64,000 nt of DNA, taken from assembly GCA_046732855.1 (NCBI GenBank), contig JBKPNX010000087.1, positions 1-64,000 on the forward strand. Direction: 5' to 3'. Below, one piece after another: positions 43,384-52,268 of this stretch; position 1 is the first letter of the stretch; each line of letters begins with the position of its first letter. This DNA is from JBKPNX01 sp046732855 (GTDB lineage: Bacteria; Pseudomonadota; Alphaproteobacteria; Geminicoccales; Geminicoccaceae). Below the pieces are notes generated by a model that was not told the origin of the DNA, ran no database searches, and saw nothing but the letters and a program-made list of their open reading frames with translations. The translations under genes and the position numbers were made by a program.

Positions 43384-46300
43384 TCAGCCCGGCAGGCCGG
43401 GCGGCGTGACCCGCCAGATGGCGCAGGGATTGACGTGCGGGTCGAGCCAGACGCGCTGCACCTTGCCGTGCCAGACGAACCTGCTGCCGGTGAACAGGTC
43501 TTCAGCCTCGACGTCCGCCCAGTCCGGCAGGTTGAGCTCCCACAGCGGCACCTCGATGTTGGCCGCCTGCGGCTGGTGCGGGTCGAGATTGACCGCGATC
43601 AGAACAATATTGTCCTTGGCCGCGCTCATCTTGCCGTAATAGATGATATTGTCGTTCCAGGCATTGTAGAAGCGCAGGTTCGTAAATTCTTGGAGGGCCG
43701 GGTTCTCTCGACGGATCCGGTTGACGCGCGCGACGTAGTCACGAATATTGCCGGGGCGGCCGTAGTCCCACGCCTTGATCTCGTACTTCTCGGAATCGAG
43801 ATACTCCTCCTTGCCCGGGATCGGCGTGCCCTCGCACAGCTCGAACCCGTTGTAGATGCCGTACAAGGTTGACAACGTCGCCGCGAGCACGAGGCGCGCC
43901 TGAAAGCCCGCGCGACCGCTGGTCTGCAGGTAAACCGGGTTGATGTCCGGCGTGTTGGCGAAGAAGTTCGGCCGCATGTACTCCCTGGCTTCGCCCTGGG
44001 TCAGCTCGATCAGATATTCCGTCAGCTCCTGCTTGGTGTTGCGCCAAGTGAAATAGGAGTAGCTCTCGGTAAATCCGACCTTGGCCAGCTGGCGCATCAT
44101 CTTCGGCCGGGTGAACGCCTCGGCGAGGAAGATTACGTCGGGATGGCGGTCGAGCACGTCGCGGATCAGCCAGGTCCAGAACGGCACCGGCTTGGTGTGC
44201 GGATTGTCGACCCGGAAGATCTTCACGCCATGCCCGATCCAGAACAGCACCACGTCGCGCAGCGCGTACCAGATCGACGGCAGCGCCCCCCGGTAGAAGT
44301 GGACATTGACGATGTCCTCGTACTTCTTGGGCGGGTTCTCGGCGTATTTGATGGTGCCGTCGGGGCGCCAGTCGAACCACTCCGGATGCTCCTTGATCCA
44401 GGGATGGTCCGGCGAGCACTGGATCGCCAAGTCGAGCGCGACCTCCAGACCATCCGCGTGCGCGGCGTCGACCAGCCGGTGAAAGTCGTCGAAGTCGCCG
44501 AGCTCGGGGTGCAGCGCGTCGTGGCCGCCCGCCTCGCCGCCGATCGCGTACGGGCTGCCCGGGTCGTCCGGCGCAGGCGTCAGCGTATTGTTGCGGCCCT
44601 TCCGGTTGGTGCGGCCGATCGGATGGACCGGCGTGAAGTAGAGCACATCGAAGCCCATGCCCTGGACGTAGGCCAGCCGCTCGATCACGTCGTCGAAGGT
44701 GCCGTGGCGGTGGGGGTCGCCGCTCTGCGAGCGCGGGAACATCTCGTACCAGGCGGCGAACTTGGCGAGCGGCCGGTCCACGAACACCTCGAGTTCGGGC
44801 ACATAGCGCGACGCATTGGTGCGGATACCGGCGCGGCTCATCAGCGCACGCAAGTCTTCGGCCAGCATGCGGTGCAGCAGCGCGCCCTGATCGCCCCGCT
44901 GCGCATCCCACTCGCCGAGCAGCGCCTCCAGCGCGGCGCGATCGGCGCCGTTCGTCTGCTCCGCCGTCCGCTCGATCAGGCCGCGCCCTTCGCTCAGCTC
45001 GAGACCGACGTCGAGCCCGGCGTCGTGCTTCTTCATGATTTCGGCGCGCCAGCTCTCGAACAGGTCGCGCCACGCCTCGATCGTGTAGAAGTAGCGGCAG
45101 TTGCGGTGCACCGGGAAGCGGCCGCCCCAGCGATCGTTATCGAGGAACGCCATCGGCGCCTCGCGCCACGCCGTTTCGTCCTGTGCCCGATACCGGATGC
45201 ACGCCGCGATCTTGTCATGGCCATCGCAGAAGATGTCCGCCTGGACCTCGACCACGTCGCCGACCACCCGCTTGATCGCGTGGCGGCCGCAGTCCAGCTC
45301 GGGCTCGACCCGCTCGATCACCAGCCGGTTGGCGGCGGGCCCGAGCAGGCGCTTCTCGTCCGCGTCGCGCGCCGCCTTGCCGCGCCGCGCGATCGGCTGC
45401 AGCGGGGTGGCGTGGCCACGGAACACGCGCAGGGTCAAGGGCTCCAGGCTGATCGGCCGACCGGGCTCGAACGGCAGCGCCGGGCCGTTCGGCGTCACGT
45501 CCTCGAACCGCCCGATGCGGCCGCCGGCCTGATTGAGCAAAGGCCCGGGATCAATTCCGTGCAGGCGCGCGGGATCGGGGTTGATCAGCACGATCGCGGC
45601 GTCGTCCGACGACGCCACATCGCCGCCCGACAGGCGCAGCAGCCCGACCACCGGACTGTGCGGCGCGGTCACCCTCTTCTGCGGTCCCTCGGTGTTGAGG
45701 GCCGGCGTCGCCGCCTTCATCCGGTTGACCGCACCGACGAAGCCCGTGAGATCGAGCCGCGGCTCGGCCGTCTCCCACGCCCAGTCGCCGGGGCGCGAGC
45801 CGACCACGTCGAGCGGGGTGCGGCAGCCGTACTCATAGCCCATCGGCATCATCACGCCGCTCGAGAACGCGGCCGCGAACAGATAACGCAGGCGGTAATG
45901 CCGCTCCAGCTCCGATGGCTCGGGGTCGCCGAGCTCGAGCGCGAGGCGCTCGGTATCGTGGCTTTCGGGGAAGGCGACGGTCGGCGCGACCTCGCGGTAA
46001 AGATCGTACTGCTCGAGCAGCCAGGGCGCGCGGAAGTCCCACCATTTGGCGCTGTTGAACAGGAAGTCGAAGCCGGCCGGGCGCAGCGCCAGCACCTGGG
46101 CCGGCGTGCAGCCGAGCGTCTCGGCGAAGAAGGCGCACGCGGGGTCGAGCGCTTTCGCCTCGCGCACGATCGCCTGCCACACCTCGACCGGCACCTGATA
46201 GGCGGCATCGCAGCGGAACCCCTTGAAGCCGAGCTTCAGGTGGTGCTTGACCAGCTCCACCCAGTACTCGATCAGCGCCGGACGAGTGTTCGGATTGTCG

Positions 46301-46728
46301 TACGCGATCTCGGCGAGGTCGCCCCACACGGTGAACTTGCGCGGATCGGTCGGGTCGATCGCGCGCGGCGAGCGCAGCTCGCCATCCGGATCGCGCCGGA
46401 ACCACTCCGGATGCTCGGCGACCAGCACCGAGTCCTTGGACGTGTGGTTGATCACAAGATCCATCATCACCGCGATGCGCCGCTTGGCCGCGGCCGTGGT
46501 GAAGCCCTTGAGCAGGCTCGGGGGGTCGGCGCCGTCGGCGGCGAGCAGCGGATGCAGGCGGTAGTAGTCCTTGACCGCGTACAGGCTGCCGGAAAAGCCG
46601 GGGTAGTGGAACGGGTTGACGAACACCCAGTCGAACGCCATCGCCGCGATGCGCTCGAGGTGATCGGACCACTGCGGCACCGGTCCCGCCAGCAGCGGGA
46701 ACAGATTGTAGATGCGGGGTCCCGGCAT
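43384..46728 (-). CDS. glgE: GlgE maltosyltransferase with extra N-terminal GH13 domain
   Basis: 1114 residues. Residues about 450-1114 are GlgE, which adds maltose units from maltose-1-phosphate to alpha-1,4-glucan: RYVPELEVFVDRPLAKFAAW, FYTPVHPIG-like text (YFTPVHPIGRTNRKG), FRVDNPHTKPVPFW (nucleophile Asp near 841), IFLAEAFTRPKMM (Glu near 867). Residues 1-420 form another GH13-type domain: MDLVINHTS, GFRCDAAYQVP (Asp near 174), FAETLGC (Glu near 205) and PESHDTERL, all three catalytic positions filled. So the protein could have two active sites. First gene of the cluster; GGAGG precedes ATG 46728 by 11 bases. Confidence 0.93.
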   Translation of the reverse strand: MPGPRIYNLFPLLAGPVPQWSDHLERIAAMAFDWVFVNPFHYPGFSGSLYAVKDYYRLHPLLAADGADPPSLLKGFTTAAAKRRIAVMMDLVINHTSKDSVLVAEHPEWFRRDPDGELRSPRAIDPTDPRKFTVWGDLAEIAYDNPNTRPALIEYWVELVKHHLKLGFKGFRCDAAYQVPVEVWQAIVREAKALDPACAFFAETLGCTPAQVLALRPAGFDFLFNSAKWWDFRAPWLLEQYDLYREVAPTVAFPESHDTERLALELGDPEPSELERHYRLRYLFAAAFSSGVMMPMGYEYGCRTPLDVVGSRPGDWAWETAEPRLDLTGFVGAVNRMKAATPALNTEGPQKRVTAPHSPVVGLLRLSGGDVASSDDAAIVLINPDPARLHGIDPGPLLNQAGGRIGRFEDVTPNGPALPFEPGRPISLEPLTLRVFRGHATPLQPIARRGKAARDADEKRLLGPAANRLVIERVEPELDCGRHAIKRVVGDVVEVQADIFCDGHDKIAACIRYRAQDETAWREAPMAFLDNDRWGGRFPVHRNCRYFYTIEAWRDLFESWRAEIMKKHDAGLDVGLELSEGRGLIERTAEQTNGADRAALEALLGEWDAQRGDQGALLHRMLAEDLRALMSRAGIRTNASRYVPELEVFVDRPLAKFAAWYEMFPRSQSGDPHRHGTFDDVIERLAYVQGMGFDVLYFTPVHPIGRTNRKGRNNTLTPAPDDPGSPYAIGGEAGGHDALHPELGDFDDFHRLVDAAHADGLEVALDLAIQCSPDHPWIKEHPEWFDWRPDGTIKYAENPPKKYEDIVNVHFYRGALPSIWYALRDVVLFWIGHGVKIFRVDNPHTKPVPFWTWLIRDVLDRHPDVIFLAEAFTRPKMMRQLAKVGFTESYSYFTWRNTKQELTEYLIELTQGEAREYMRPNFFANTPDINPVYLQTSGRAGFQARLVLAATLSTLYGIYNGFELCEGTPIPGKEEYLDSEKYEIKAWDYGRPGNIRDYVARVNRIRRENPALQEFTNLRFYNAWNDNIIYYGKMSAAKDNIVLIAVNLDPHQPQAANIEVPLWELNLPDWADVEAEDLFTGSRFVWHGKVQRVWLDPHVNPCAIWRVTPPGLPG

Positions 46729-47201
46729 CGCGACGTCATCCTCCGATCGCGGGGGAACTTAGCAGACTGCGCCAGTCTCACAACCGCTGCGCGGGAACGC
46801 TGCTGCCCGCTCGCGGCGCGCCGGTCGCCGCCACGCTGGTGCGGGCGCCCGCCTATGTCAGGCTGGCGTTGTCCGAGCGACGATGCGCGAGCAGGGGCCG
46901 CTTCCGCGCCGGCGCGCCGGTCCGTGTGAGAGTCTTCCTGATCGACCGCCGGTCAAGACGGTGCGACGGGTTGGCCCGACCCCCACTGCCGCCTGGCGGG
47001 GCCGCCTCGGGGCGGCGCGGCTACGCCCGGCACGGGGCGCCTCGCGCGCCGCACTCCGGGCACGCGAAGCGGCCGTCCCGCTGATGCCGCCAGGATGATG
47101 GAGCGGCGGGGGCCTGAAGTGGCCGCCGCCCGAAACCTCTAGCCCGCGGCAGCCTGGGGGCCGGGTTCGGGCGCGGCGCCCAACGGGTCGAACGGCCCGG
47201 C
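46729..47201. other. 473-base gap with no recognisable gene
   Basis: Between the glgE start and the OmpA-type gene stop. Extremely G+C-rich. Open frames exist on both strands but their text is Arg/Ala/Pro rich, lacks a ribosome site and matches nothing I know. It should hold the promoter of the glycogen/trehalose cluster just upstream of 46728, but I cannot point to clear boxes. Confidence 0.5.
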
Positions 47202-48137
47202 TCAGAAGCGCACGCCGATGTTCAGACCGCCCCAGAGAATGCCGTCGTCCAGATCGGGTTGGCGGAACTGGTAGTCATAGGCCGCGAAGGCGCGCATGGC
47301 GACATTGCGGATGAGGGTGATGTCCAGGCCGATCTCCGGTCCGACCACCGCGCCATCTTGCACGCCCGCGCCGTAGACGCCGCCGCCGTTGACGGCGAGG
47401 ATCGGCCGCACGATGCCCAGATCCGGCGCGAACTCGAGCGCGGCGACCGACCGTCCGGTGAAGCCGTCGTCCTCGCCGTTGAAGCTCGTAAGGAGCCCCT
47501 GCTTGAGCGCCACGCCACCGAGAAAGCCGGGCAGCACGTTGAACGTGAGCTGCGCGCCGACCAGATCATTTTGGCCGCCGTCGTTGGTCTCCCCGAAGTT
47601 GTGCCCGTACATCGGGCCGATCGTGAACGCGAACGGGCCCGCCTTCTCGGGCGGCGCGGCGGGTTCCACCTCGGGCACCGCCTCGGCCACAGGCGCCGCC
47701 GGCGGCGCCTGCGGCACCACGATCTCGACGCGCCGGTTGCGCGGCTCGTTCACGCCGTCCGCGGTCGGCACCAGCAGGTCCTCTTCGCCGCGACCGATCG
47801 TGATGATGTCGGCCGCCGGTACGCCCTCGCGGATGAGTTCGTTCGCCACTGAGTCGGCGCGGCTCTCCGACAGCCGGAGGTTGTAGGCCGCCGAGCCCAC
47901 CGTGTCGGTATGGCCGACCACAGTGACCCGCGCGGCGCCCCGCTCCCGGTGCGCCTGGGCGGCCTGCGCGACCACCCGGAGGCCCTCCGGCGTGAGCGTC
48001 GACTGATTGGTGTTGAACCAGATCAGGAATTCACCGGGCTCCGCTGGCGCGGGCGCCGGGGTGGTTTCCCGCTGTTGCGCGTAGGCCGAGGGCGCCAACA
48101 ACGCAGCGAGCATGAAGCTGGCGAGAAGAGTCCTCAT
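47202..48137 (-). CDS. OmpA-family protein with N-terminal peptidoglycan domain and C-terminal barrel-like part
   Basis: 311 residues. Sec signal peptide 1-21 (ends SAYAQ). The OmpA C-type peptidoglycan-binding domain is at about 36-142, with TVVGHTDTVGSAAYNLRLS (72-90), SRADSVANELI and RNRRVEIVV. A Pro/Ala/Glu linker (143-166) leads to about 145 residues of alternating polar/non-polar strands (FTIGPMYGHNFGE, GLDITLIRNVAMRAFAAYDY) ending in GVRF. The final Phe is the usual barrel-assembly signal. In classical OmpA the barrel comes first. ATG 48137 has AGGGAGGA upstream. Likely envelope-linking role; the order is unusual. Confidence 0.82.
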   Translation of the reverse strand: MRTLLASFMLAALLAPSAYAQQRETTPAPAPAEPGEFLIWFNTNQSTLTPEGLRVVAQAAQAHRERGAARVTVVGHTDTVGSAAYNLRLSESRADSVANELIREGVPAADIITIGRGEEDLLVPTADGVNEPRNRRVEIVVPQAPPAAPVAEAVPEVEPAAPPEKAGPFAFTIGPMYGHNFGETNDGGQNDLVGAQLTFNVLPGFLGGVALKQGLLTSFNGEDDGFTGRSVAALEFAPDLGIVRPILAVNGGGVYGAGVQDGAVVGPEIGLDITLIRNVAMRAFAAYDYQFRQPDLDDGILWGGLNIGVRF

Positions 48138-48858
48138 CCGAGGTTCCTCCCTTTTAAGCGCCAGCCGCCGAATATATACAATTTTACGGACGCCCTGACC
48201 AGCTTGTTCTCTTCAGATCGACCGATGACCTGGCGCCTGAATCACATGTCTGACACCGCTGGTTGTACTGTTTTCGGGAGCCTAGCGCCGGGATTATCAG
48301 CTTCATCTGTGGGATCGGGCGGCCGGCGCGAGCGTAGACGCCGACACGCCGTATGAGGTGGCGGACGCTTGCGAAGGAATGAACCGCCGGTTCCGGAGGC
48401 TGGCTAAGGATAATCGATGCGCTCCCTTCTCCGCCTCGGACGGCCTGGAGCGGAGCACCACGCGCGAGACCCTCGCTCCCGCCGCGGTCGGCGCCGATCA
48501 AACGTGCCCGGCGCGCGCACGGCGGGCCGCCAGTGCCCGATGACACCCCGTGAAGAGCCGGCCGCAGGCTTGGACTTGGCGCAGACGCGCCCACGACGGG
48601 GCCGAGCAGCGATCGTCGGGTCAGGCGTACGATCGAGCGTTGCGCAAGCGCATGGGCGGCCGCCTCGGTCGCCAACGTCGACCGGCTCGGTCTCGGAGCA
48701 TGACCGAGCATCGCGCGGGCGCACGAGCGGGCGCCTGCCGCGGCGACTCCCATTGCGCCGGCCGGCAAGGTCTCTAAGTTAAGGATGCGTCGAGAGCCGG
48801 GCGCCGCGGGTCCAAAGAGGCGATCGCGCGCGGCGCACGGGCACCAGGGAGGGCGGAT
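48138..48858. other. 721-base divergent gap, no gene seen
   Basis: Separates the minus-strand OmpA-type gene from the plus-strand importer. I see no frame on either strand with a credible protein or ribosome site, and no RNA gene signature. The part next to the OmpA-type gene is AT-richer (TATATA at about 48171-48180) and probably holds its promoter. The rest is G+C-rich without evident repeats. Confidence 0.45.
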
Positions 48859-49845
48859 GTGATCCGAGCGGGGCACGTCGCAGGAGGCTTTGTAGCGCTC
48901 GCGGTCGCGCTGGCGTCCTGGACGGCCGCCGCCCAGGATCTCGGCACGATCAAGGTCGGCGTGCTCGAGTTCGGCACCGTCAACTGGGAGCTCGACGTCA
49001 TCAAGCACCACGGCCTGGACCGACAGCGGCACTTCACCCTCGAGGTGCAGGGCTTCGGCAGCGGCGAGGCGACCAACGTGGCGCTGCAGGGCGAGGCGGT
49101 CGATGCCATCGTCGACGACTACTTCTGGGTATCGCGCCAGCGCAGCGACGGCCAGCTGCTGACCTTCGTGCCGTTCTCCAGCACGGTCGGCGCGCTCATG
49201 GTGCCGCCGGATTCGGACATCGCGAGCCTCGCCGACCTCCAAGGCAAGAAGCTGGGCGTCGCCGGCGGGCCGCTCGACAAGAGCTGGCTCCTGCTCCAGG
49301 CGCTTGCGGCCAAGCGTCACGGCATGGACCTCGCCGCCGAGGTCGAGCCGGTGTACGGCGCGCCGCCGCTCCTGAACGAGAAGGTGCAGGACGGTGAGCT
49401 CGACGCCGTCCTCAACTACTGGCACTACGCCGCGCGGCTCGATGCCAAGGCATTCAGGCAGCTGGTCGGGATCGAGGACGCGATCGCCGAGCTCGGCGCG
49501 ACGACGGTGCCGCCGCAGCTCGGCTTTGTCTTCTACCAGTCCTTCGTCGATGAGCACCCGGAGCTGGTCGCCGCGTTCGCCGATGCGTCGCGCGCGGCCA
49601 AGGAGCTGCTCCAGAACGACGCGGAATGGGAGCGCATCCGGCCGCTGACCAAGGCCGAGGACGACGCCACGTTCGAGGCGATCAAGCGCCGCTACCGCGC
49701 GGGCATCATCGAGCACTGGGGCGCGGCCGAGCAGGCCGATGCCGCCAAGGTGTATGCCGTGCTCGCCGGGCTCGGCGGCGAAAAGCTGGTCGGCGCGGCG
49801 ACCGAGCTGGCCCCCGGCACGTTCTGGCCCGGCGTGACCTACTGA
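48859..49845 (+). CDS. ABC transporter substrate-binding protein, NMT1/SsuA type
   Basis: 328 residues, periplasmic. Signal peptide to about residue 26 (WTAAAQ). The mature part matches the NMT1/SsuA/TauA group: IKVGVLEFGTVNWELDVI, GFGSGEATNVALQGEAVDAI, SLADLQGKKLGVAGGPLDKS, LGFVFYQSFVDEHPELVAAF. Start GTG/ATG: the text starts with GTG 48859 (GTGATCCGAGCG), preceded by AGGGAGGG. First gene of a three-gene importer with the permease and ATPase. Similar importers are often encoded near PQQ-dependent alcohol dehydrogenases; no such enzyme is in the window. The ligand is unknown. Confidence 0.88.
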   Translation: MIRAGHVAGGFVALAVALASWTAAAQDLGTIKVGVLEFGTVNWELDVIKHHGLDRQRHFTLEVQGFGSGEATNVALQGEAVDAIVDDYFWVSRQRSDGQLLTFVPFSSTVGALMVPPDSDIASLADLQGKKLGVAGGPLDKSWLLLQALAAKRHGMDLAAEVEPVYGAPPLLNEKVQDGELDAVLNYWHYAARLDAKAFRQLVGIEDAIAELGATTVPPQLGFVFYQSFVDEHPELVAAFADASRAAKELLQNDAEWERIRPLTKAEDDATFEAIKRRYRAGIIEHWGAAEQADAAKVYAVLAGLGGEKLVGAATELAPGTFWPGVTY

Positions 49846-49853
49846 GCGCGGCC

Positions 49854-50678
49854 GTGGCGAGCACCGGCGAGGCGCGCACGCTCGAGCGGCAGACCGCAGC
49901 GCCGCAGCCGTGGGCCCTTGGCCTCGCGGCTCGGCTGCGCCCGGCGCTGATCCCGGCGGCCTCGATCGCCGGCCTGATCCTCCTGTGGCAGGTCGCCGCG
50001 CTGATCGCCGACGATCCGCGCCGCCTGCCCGCGCCGGCCGCGGTCCTGCACGCCATCGTCGCGTACACCGCGACCGGCGAGCTGCCGTACCACCTGAGCA
50101 TCACGCTCCTGCGCGTCGCGGCGAGCTTCGTGATCGCGATGGCGCTCGGCACCGCGATCGGCATGGCGATGGGCCGCGCGCCGCTGTTCGACCGGATCGC
50201 CCACCCGTGGCTGGTGTTCCTCCTCAACATCCCCGCGCTGGTCACGATCGTGCTCGCCTACATCTGGATCGGGCTGGTCGAGAGCGCGTTGATCCTCGCG
50301 GTCGCGATCAACAAGATCCCGAACACCGTGGTCACGGTGCGTGAAGGCTCCCTCGCCCTGGACAAGAGTTTGCTCGAGATGGCCACGGTCTACCGGCTCG
50401 GCTGGCGGCGCACGCTTGCCTACGTCATGCTGCCGCAGCTCTATCCCTATATCGCCGCGGCCGCCCGTTCCGGTCTCGCCCTGATCTGGAAGATCGTTCT
50501 CGTGACGGAGCTGCTCGGCCGCTCGAGCGGGGTCGGCTTCGAGATCGGGCTTCATTTCCAGCTGTTCGACGTGACCGGCATTCTCGCCTATGCGATCGCC
50601 TTCGTCGCGGTGATCCAGGTGATCGAATGGACCATCCTGCTGCCGCTCGAGCGCCATGTCAGCCGCTGGCGTCGCTGA
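49854..50678 (+). CDS. ABC transporter permease, SsuC/TauC type
   Basis: 274 residues. Six spans from IPAASIAGLILLWQVAAL to AYAIAFVAVIQVIEWTILL, with the coupling loop LLEMATVYRLGWRRTLAYVMLP. Start GTG 49854, eight bases after the binding-protein stop; readings further upstream overlap that gene and are not credible. Its 3' end overlaps the ATPase start by 23 bases. Partner of the proteins at 48859 and 50656. Confidence 0.9.
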   Translation: MASTGEARTLERQTAAPQPWALGLAARLRPALIPAASIAGLILLWQVAALIADDPRRLPAPAAVLHAIVAYTATGELPYHLSITLLRVAASFVIAMALGTAIGMAMGRAPLFDRIAHPWLVFLLNIPALVTIVLAYIWIGLVESALILAVAINKIPNTVVTVREGSLALDKSLLEMATVYRLGWRRTLAYVMLPQLYPYIAAAARSGLALIWKIVLVTELLGRSSGVGFEIGLHFQLFDVTGILAYAIAFVAVIQVIEWTILLPLERHVSRWRR

Positions 50679-51408
50679 GCGCCTCCGGATCAGGGTCCAG
50701 CACAAGCGCTTCGCCGCGGTCGGCGACGCCCCGCCCAAGCTGGTGATCGAGAACTTCAGGCTCGAGGTGGCGCCGAACGGCTTTACCGCTCTGTTCGGCC
50801 CTTCGGGCTGCGGCAAGAGCACGCTTTTGAACGTGGTCGCCGGGCTGGATCCGGACTTTGCCGGCGAGGTCTCGCTGCCGGAGCCCGCGCGCATCGGCTA
50901 CGTCTTCCAGGAGCCGCGCCTGCTGCCCTGGCTGACCGTCGAGGACAACCTGAAGCTCGTGCTGGCCGACGATCCGTATGGCGAGGCCAAGGTCGCCGAG
51001 TGGCTCGCCGAAATGGGTCTCGCTGACGTGCGCGCAGTGTACCCCACCCGGCTGTCGCTCGGCATGGCGCGCCGGGTCGCGCTCGCCCGAGCCTTCATCA
51101 TCCAGCCGACGCTCTTGTTGATGGACGAGCCGTTCGTCTCGCTGGACGAGCCGACCGCGGAGCGCCTGCGCCGGCTGCTGCTCGACACGCTGCGCGCGCA
51201 CCCGGCGACCGTGCTGTTCGTCACCCACAATCTGCGCGAGGCGATCACGCTCGCCGAGCGGATCGCGCTGCTGGCGCCGGCGCCGACCCGCGTGCTGCGC
51301 GAAATCGAGGTGCCGCTCGCGCGCGAGCGCCGCTTCGATCCCGCCGCGCTCGAGCAGTGCCGCGCCGCTCTGGCGAGCGAGCTGCCCGCGCTCGCTCTGG
51401 CGGGTTAA
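50656..51408 (+). CDS. ABC transporter ATP-binding protein with LSLGM signature
   Basis: 250 residues. Walker A FGPSGCGKST (47-56), Q-loop GYVFQEPRLLPWL (81-93), Walker B LLLMDEPF (153-160) and H-loop FVTHNLREAI are present. The ABC signature, normally LSGGQ, reads LSLGM (133-137) followed by ARRVALARAF. This variation occurs in a subgroup of SsuB/TauB-like ATPases; the Ser and one Gly are kept, so activity is likely retained. ATG 50656 lies within the permease end. Confidence 0.9.
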   Translation: MSAAGVAERLRIRVQHKRFAAVGDAPPKLVIENFRLEVAPNGFTALFGPSGCGKSTLLNVVAGLDPDFAGEVSLPEPARIGYVFQEPRLLPWLTVEDNLKLVLADDPYGEAKVAEWLAEMGLADVRAVYPTRLSLGMARRVALARAFIIQPTLLLMDEPFVSLDEPTAERLRRLLLDTLRAHPATVLFVTHNLREAITLAERIALLAPAPTRVLREIEVPLARERRFDPAALEQCRAALASELPALALAG

Positions 51409-51436
51409 CGCACCGGCTACCACGCCAACCTTTCGG

Positions 51437-51465
51437 TTGCCCTGCCGCTAACGGAATGGTAGAAT
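51437..51465 (+). promoter_or_regulatory. Candidate promoter of the DUF2167 remnant
   Basis: TTGCCC (51437-51442), 17-base spacer, TAGAAT (51460-51465), 37 bases before ATG 51502. It marks the start of an AT-richer patch compared with the flanking transporter genes. Spacing is ideal, so the boxes are plausible even though the gene downstream is broken. Confidence 0.4.
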
Positions 51466-51473
51466 ATTGCCCT

Positions 51474-51483
51474 GAGATATCTC
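51474..51483. promoter_or_regulatory. Palindrome just after the -10 box
   Basis: Perfect ten-base palindrome GAGATATCTC immediately downstream of the candidate promoter and before the ribosome site GAGGG. Its place fits an operator that would block initiation. It is short, so chance occurrence cannot be dismissed. Confidence 0.3.
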
Positions 51484-51501
51484 TCATTGAGGGAACATCT
51501 G

Positions 51502-52234
51502 ATGATTCGCTCCTGCGCCCTAGCGATTTGCTTCGCACCCCTGGTGGCTTCGTCGGCGGATGGGGCACAAGTGGAGCATGCATTGCCTCGTGGGAGCACC
51601 CTCAGGACGAACGAGGTCGATCAGGTAGTCACCGATCGAGAGACGCTGAACCAAATATCGGTTGAATCTAAGGGAAGCGTCGACCTGTCCCTCGAGGCCT
51701 ATTGGTCGAGCGACGAGTTTGAGTTGTACTTTTCGTATGATCCGGTGGGCTATGTTCGGATGGACGACTGGCAAGAGCTTGATGTCGATGAACTCTGTAC
51801 GAAGTTCGTCCACTAAGCTGGATAATCAAGCCTACGCTAGATCGGCCGAACTCCGTGGCATACTATGCAATTGAAGCGCAGTTTGGGTCGATCCTCCACT
51901 CGTCAATATGGTTATCTACGATTTCGGCCGTCACGGGTATGAGGAAATAACCCTAGTTCAGGAGAGCGCAGATTTTCCGTCGACTGACGGTCAGAGCATC
52001 GCCAACAGAATTGCTGACGCCTATGAATTCGGTAGTGGCAGTCGATACCAGGTTTTCAGAACCGGCGACACTGTAGCGGCGGTCGGGGCTGGGGGCCTAA
52101 TTGCGGCTGCGCTTGGGGCGAAGCTCGGCAAGAGCCTTTTGGTGGTCGCGGTTATCTTTCTGAAGAAGCTTTGGTTTCTCGTCCTCTTTATCCCGATTGC
52201 GCTGTGGAATTATGTGCGTGCTCGATTCTCATAA
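51502..52234 (+). pseudogene. DUF2167 membrane protein, several frameshifts
   Basis: Pieces of a DUF2167 protein in order but in different frames. ATG 51502, with a signal peptide (LAICFAPLVASSADGAQ), leads to YWSSDEFELYFSYDPVGYVR and stops at 51816. The next pieces, VRSSTKLDNQAYARSAEL and SVAYYAIEAQFG, lie in two other frames. The end, LVNMVIYDFGRHGYEEITLV, FRTGDTVAAVGAGGLIAA and a final span FLKKLWFLVLFIPIALW, is open from about 51875 to 52234. In intact members these blocks are continuous. At least three shifts argue against a simple read error. The last part could still be translated from ATG 51908. AT content is higher than in the neighbours. Confidence 0.78.
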
Positions 52235-52268
52235 AAGCAGCCGCTGCGGTTAACTGAGTCTTGCGATT

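Noticed and set aside
44143..46929. A 928-codon open frame on the plus strand opposite glgE
   Set aside because: Antisense shadow of a G+C-rich gene: Arg/Ala/Val-rich text, no family match, while the opposite strand has a full GlgE with catalytic motifs.
48184..48858. Protein genes in the gap between the OmpA-type gene and the importer
   Set aside because: Open frames are Arg/Pro/Gly rich, without ribosome sites or any recognisable motif.
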